Assembly (NCBI RefSeq): GCF_013618625.1 | Contig: NZ_JABRWO010000004.1 | Span: forward strand, 62,001-126,000 | From: Bremerella alba | GTDB lineage: Bacteria > Planctomycetota > Planctomycetia > Pirellulales > Pirellulaceae | DNA: 64,000 bases | Direction: 5' to 3' | Shown: piece after piece, positions 62,751 through 64,000 of the stretch | Numbering within the stretch: position 1 is the first letter of the stretch | Layout: the number at the start of each line of letters is the position of its first letter | Notes under the pieces: model-generated | Databases searched by the model: none | What the model saw: only the letters and a program-made list of their open reading frames with translations | What the model was told of the DNA's origin: nothing | Made by a program: the position numbers and the translations under genes

Positions 62751-63045
62751 AAAGTTCGCCAATCGTGCGCAAAAATTAATTTAACGAGGGGTTTTGACAA
62801 CCATTGTGCGAGGTAGTCAGCCCAAGTCGACTGCCCCGACGGCCTGTCCCCTTACCTCATGACCATCAGCACCGGCCAATACCGTGACCTAACCATTGTT
62901 ATCTAAAGGCGTTAGATCGACAAACCCGCCATCTATTATCGACGCGTCCTAAACCATAAAATACAGTTGAGGACACAATGGTTGTGGCAACATTAGCTTG
63001 GATGCCGAGTACCAGCCTGCGTTGCAAAGCCCGGGCCAAAAATCT

Positions 63046-63864
63046 TCATGCAAAGTGAATGGGGTCCGTTTCTTGTCGACTGCTCCACACATTGGCCGTA
63101 GGAAATGCCTCGGACAGAATGGTCGCCAGTTTCTCTACCGCAAATCTCTCGCTGGCATAATGACCCACGAGTATTAACGCGACATTTTGAGCTTTGGCTT
63201 CGAGACATGTGTGGAAACTGGTTTCTCCCAGAATCAGACAGCCGACCTTCTTCTCAATCGCGGCGGTAAGAAGTTCACCAGACGATCCACAACCAACGGC
63301 CACCGTTTGAATCTCTGCCGTTCCCCGACCCACAACTTTGACCATCGGGGCCCGGGTAACTTGTTTGGCCATCTCGGCTATTCGGGCCAACGACATACTC
63401 CCTTCGGCAAATCCTCCCCAACGTCCTGTACCAACCGGAGGAGTTGCCTCAGTGACGCCCAGCAGTTCGACCGGCACCAATGGTCGTACATCGGTCAATC
63501 CGATACCCGTTGCCAGTTGATGGTTAATTCCTTCCGCACATGAATCGAACGCTGTATGCGGGCTATAGACAGCAATCTTGTTCTGAATCAGCTTCAAGAG
63601 CATCTTTCCGACGGTGTCGTCGGTGGTAATCTGCTTGAGGGATCGGAAAGGGAAGGGATGGTGCGTAACGATTAAATCAGCGTCCGCTTCGATGGCTTCG
63701 TCGACAACCTCCGACGTAACTGTCAGGCAGGTCACAATACCGTCGATCGACTGCGTAGAGTCCCCCACGAGCAACCCCACATTGTCCCATGATTCGGCCA
63801 ATTGCCGGGGGGCGAATCGTTCTAGAAACTCGCAAACGCTGTTCAGAATCAGGGGTTCTGCCAC
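63046..63864 (-). CDS. Nif3-like dinuclear metal-centre protein
   Basis: A 272-residue Nif3/YqfO-type protein with GTG start at 63862-63864. 'DNVGLLVGD' near residue 26 and 'LIVTHHPFPFRSLKQIT' near 65 (the metal His pair) begin the protein. 'AVYSPHTAFDSCAEGINH' near 97 gives more ligands, and 'VALILVGHYASERFAVEKL' near 230 is the C-terminal His-Glu set. These form hexamers with two metals per subunit; roles proposed include GTP cyclohydrolase-like and nucleotide handling. It precedes an intergenic gap of 283 bp on the minus strand, in which I see only a weak AT-rich stretch. Confidence 0.9.
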   Translation of the reverse strand: MAEPLILNSVCEFLERFAPRQLAESWDNVGLLVGDSTQSIDGIVTCLTVTSEVVDEAIEADADLIVTHHPFPFRSLKQITTDDTVGKMLLKLIQNKIAVYSPHTAFDSCAEGINHQLATGIGLTDVRPLVPVELLGVTEATPPVGTGRWGGFAEGSMSLARIAEMAKQVTRAPMVKVVGRGTAEIQTVAVGCGSSGELLTAAIEKKVGCLILGETSFHTCLEAKAQNVALILVGHYASERFAVEKLATILSEAFPTANVWSSRQETDPIHFA

Positions 63865-63909
63865 GGGACACTCTCGTCTGGTTGATTGAGGGAACGAACC
63901 GATCGCACC

Positions 63910-64000
63910 TTAATCCTTGACTTCTACGCGGTGATTGAAAACCCGGGTACCGCCGATTTCTCGTAGTCGGAGCAAGATTGTGCTTCCTTTCAGATCGTCT
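63910..64000 (-). CDS. C-terminal fragment of an unidentified protein, partial
   Basis: Reading the minus strand from the right edge, the frame ends '...GTRVFNHRVEVKD' with TAA at 63910-63912. At least 29 residues are open. It lies 45 bp upstream of the Nif3-like gene on the same strand and probably shares its transcript. Too short to identify. Confidence 0.5.
   Translation of the reverse strand, partial: DDLKGSTILLRLREIGGTRVFNHRVEVKD

Noticed and set aside
1-64000. Prophage, insertion sequence or restriction island
   Set aside because: No integrase, transposase, phage structural or nuclease gene was found; the orphan methylase and broken Doc are the only related traces.

Overview
The window reads as chromosomal DNA of a planctomycete, most likely a Pirellulaceae relative (Blastopirellula/Bremerella/Rhodopirellula type). 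The evidence is the gene content: two DUF1559 pseudopilins, a sulfatase, two Tat-exported Gfo/Idh/MocA oxidoreductases, a very large PVC-type dehydrogenase with a CxxCH haem site, an MJ0042-type zinc-ribbon protein, and a peroxidase whose N-terminus carries the 'EQRQLLASD' type of leader common on planctomycete surface proteins. DapL supports this, since that lysine route is used by the PVC group. I see no prophage, integrase, insertion sequence, CRISPR array, rRNA or tRNA. The species name is inference.

Layout. 1-3.6 kb: sugar metabolism (TIM-barrel isomerase, cupin phosphomannose-isomerase-like protein, DUF4432 epimerase). 3.7-10.6 kb: methyltransferase, glgC, a solitary N6-adenine DNA methyltransferase, an M50 protease, an HDOD regulator. 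10.8-13.7 kb: a pseudopilin, an AbrB-like antitoxin with a broken Doc toxin, and dapL. 13.9-24.6 kb: two GT4 glycosyltransferases, hpt, an esterase, ExoD, phosphoesterase, GDSL hydrolases, DinB and YCII proteins, an oxidoreductase, a frameshifted rhodanese and a lipoprotein/pseudopilin pair. 25.7-27.2 kb: a gene-poor tract full of inverted repeats. 27.2-33.5 kb: oxidoreductase, RtcB, sulfatase and two envelope proteins. 33.7-41.7 kb: panB, a YyaL-type thioredoxin-fold protein, a YceI lipoprotein, membrane proteins and a tandem pair of barrel-like proteins. 41.8-53.5 kb: PVC dehydrogenase with an SGNH hydrolase, the zinc-ribbon protein, gmhB, ppk1, an HtrA-type protease and a YcxB-like protein. 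53.5-64 kb: an unrecognised protein, a haem peroxidase broken by a tandem repeat, a lysine-less lipoyl-like protein, rpiB, an Eis-like acetyltransferase / BshC-like / GT2 operon, and a Nif3 protein.

How genes work together. Most genes are single or in runs of two or three. Tight runs that probably share a transcript are hpt-GT4 (ATGA overlap), DinB-YCII-GDSL, YceI-membrane protein (6 bp gap), SGNH-PVC dehydrogenase, the two barrel proteins, and GT2-BshC-like-GNAT.

The main oddities are three interrupted genes: a peroxidase split by eight copies of an 11-bp unit, a Doc toxin with two Glu-to-stop codons, and a rhodanese with a one-base insertion in an A-run. Next come the BshC-like/Eis-like operon, a lipoyl-like domain without its lysine, an orphan DNA methyltransferase, and several families of intergenic inverted repeats. 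No single unmistakable new system is visible. The repeat-split peroxidase and the BshC-like operon most deserve follow-up.
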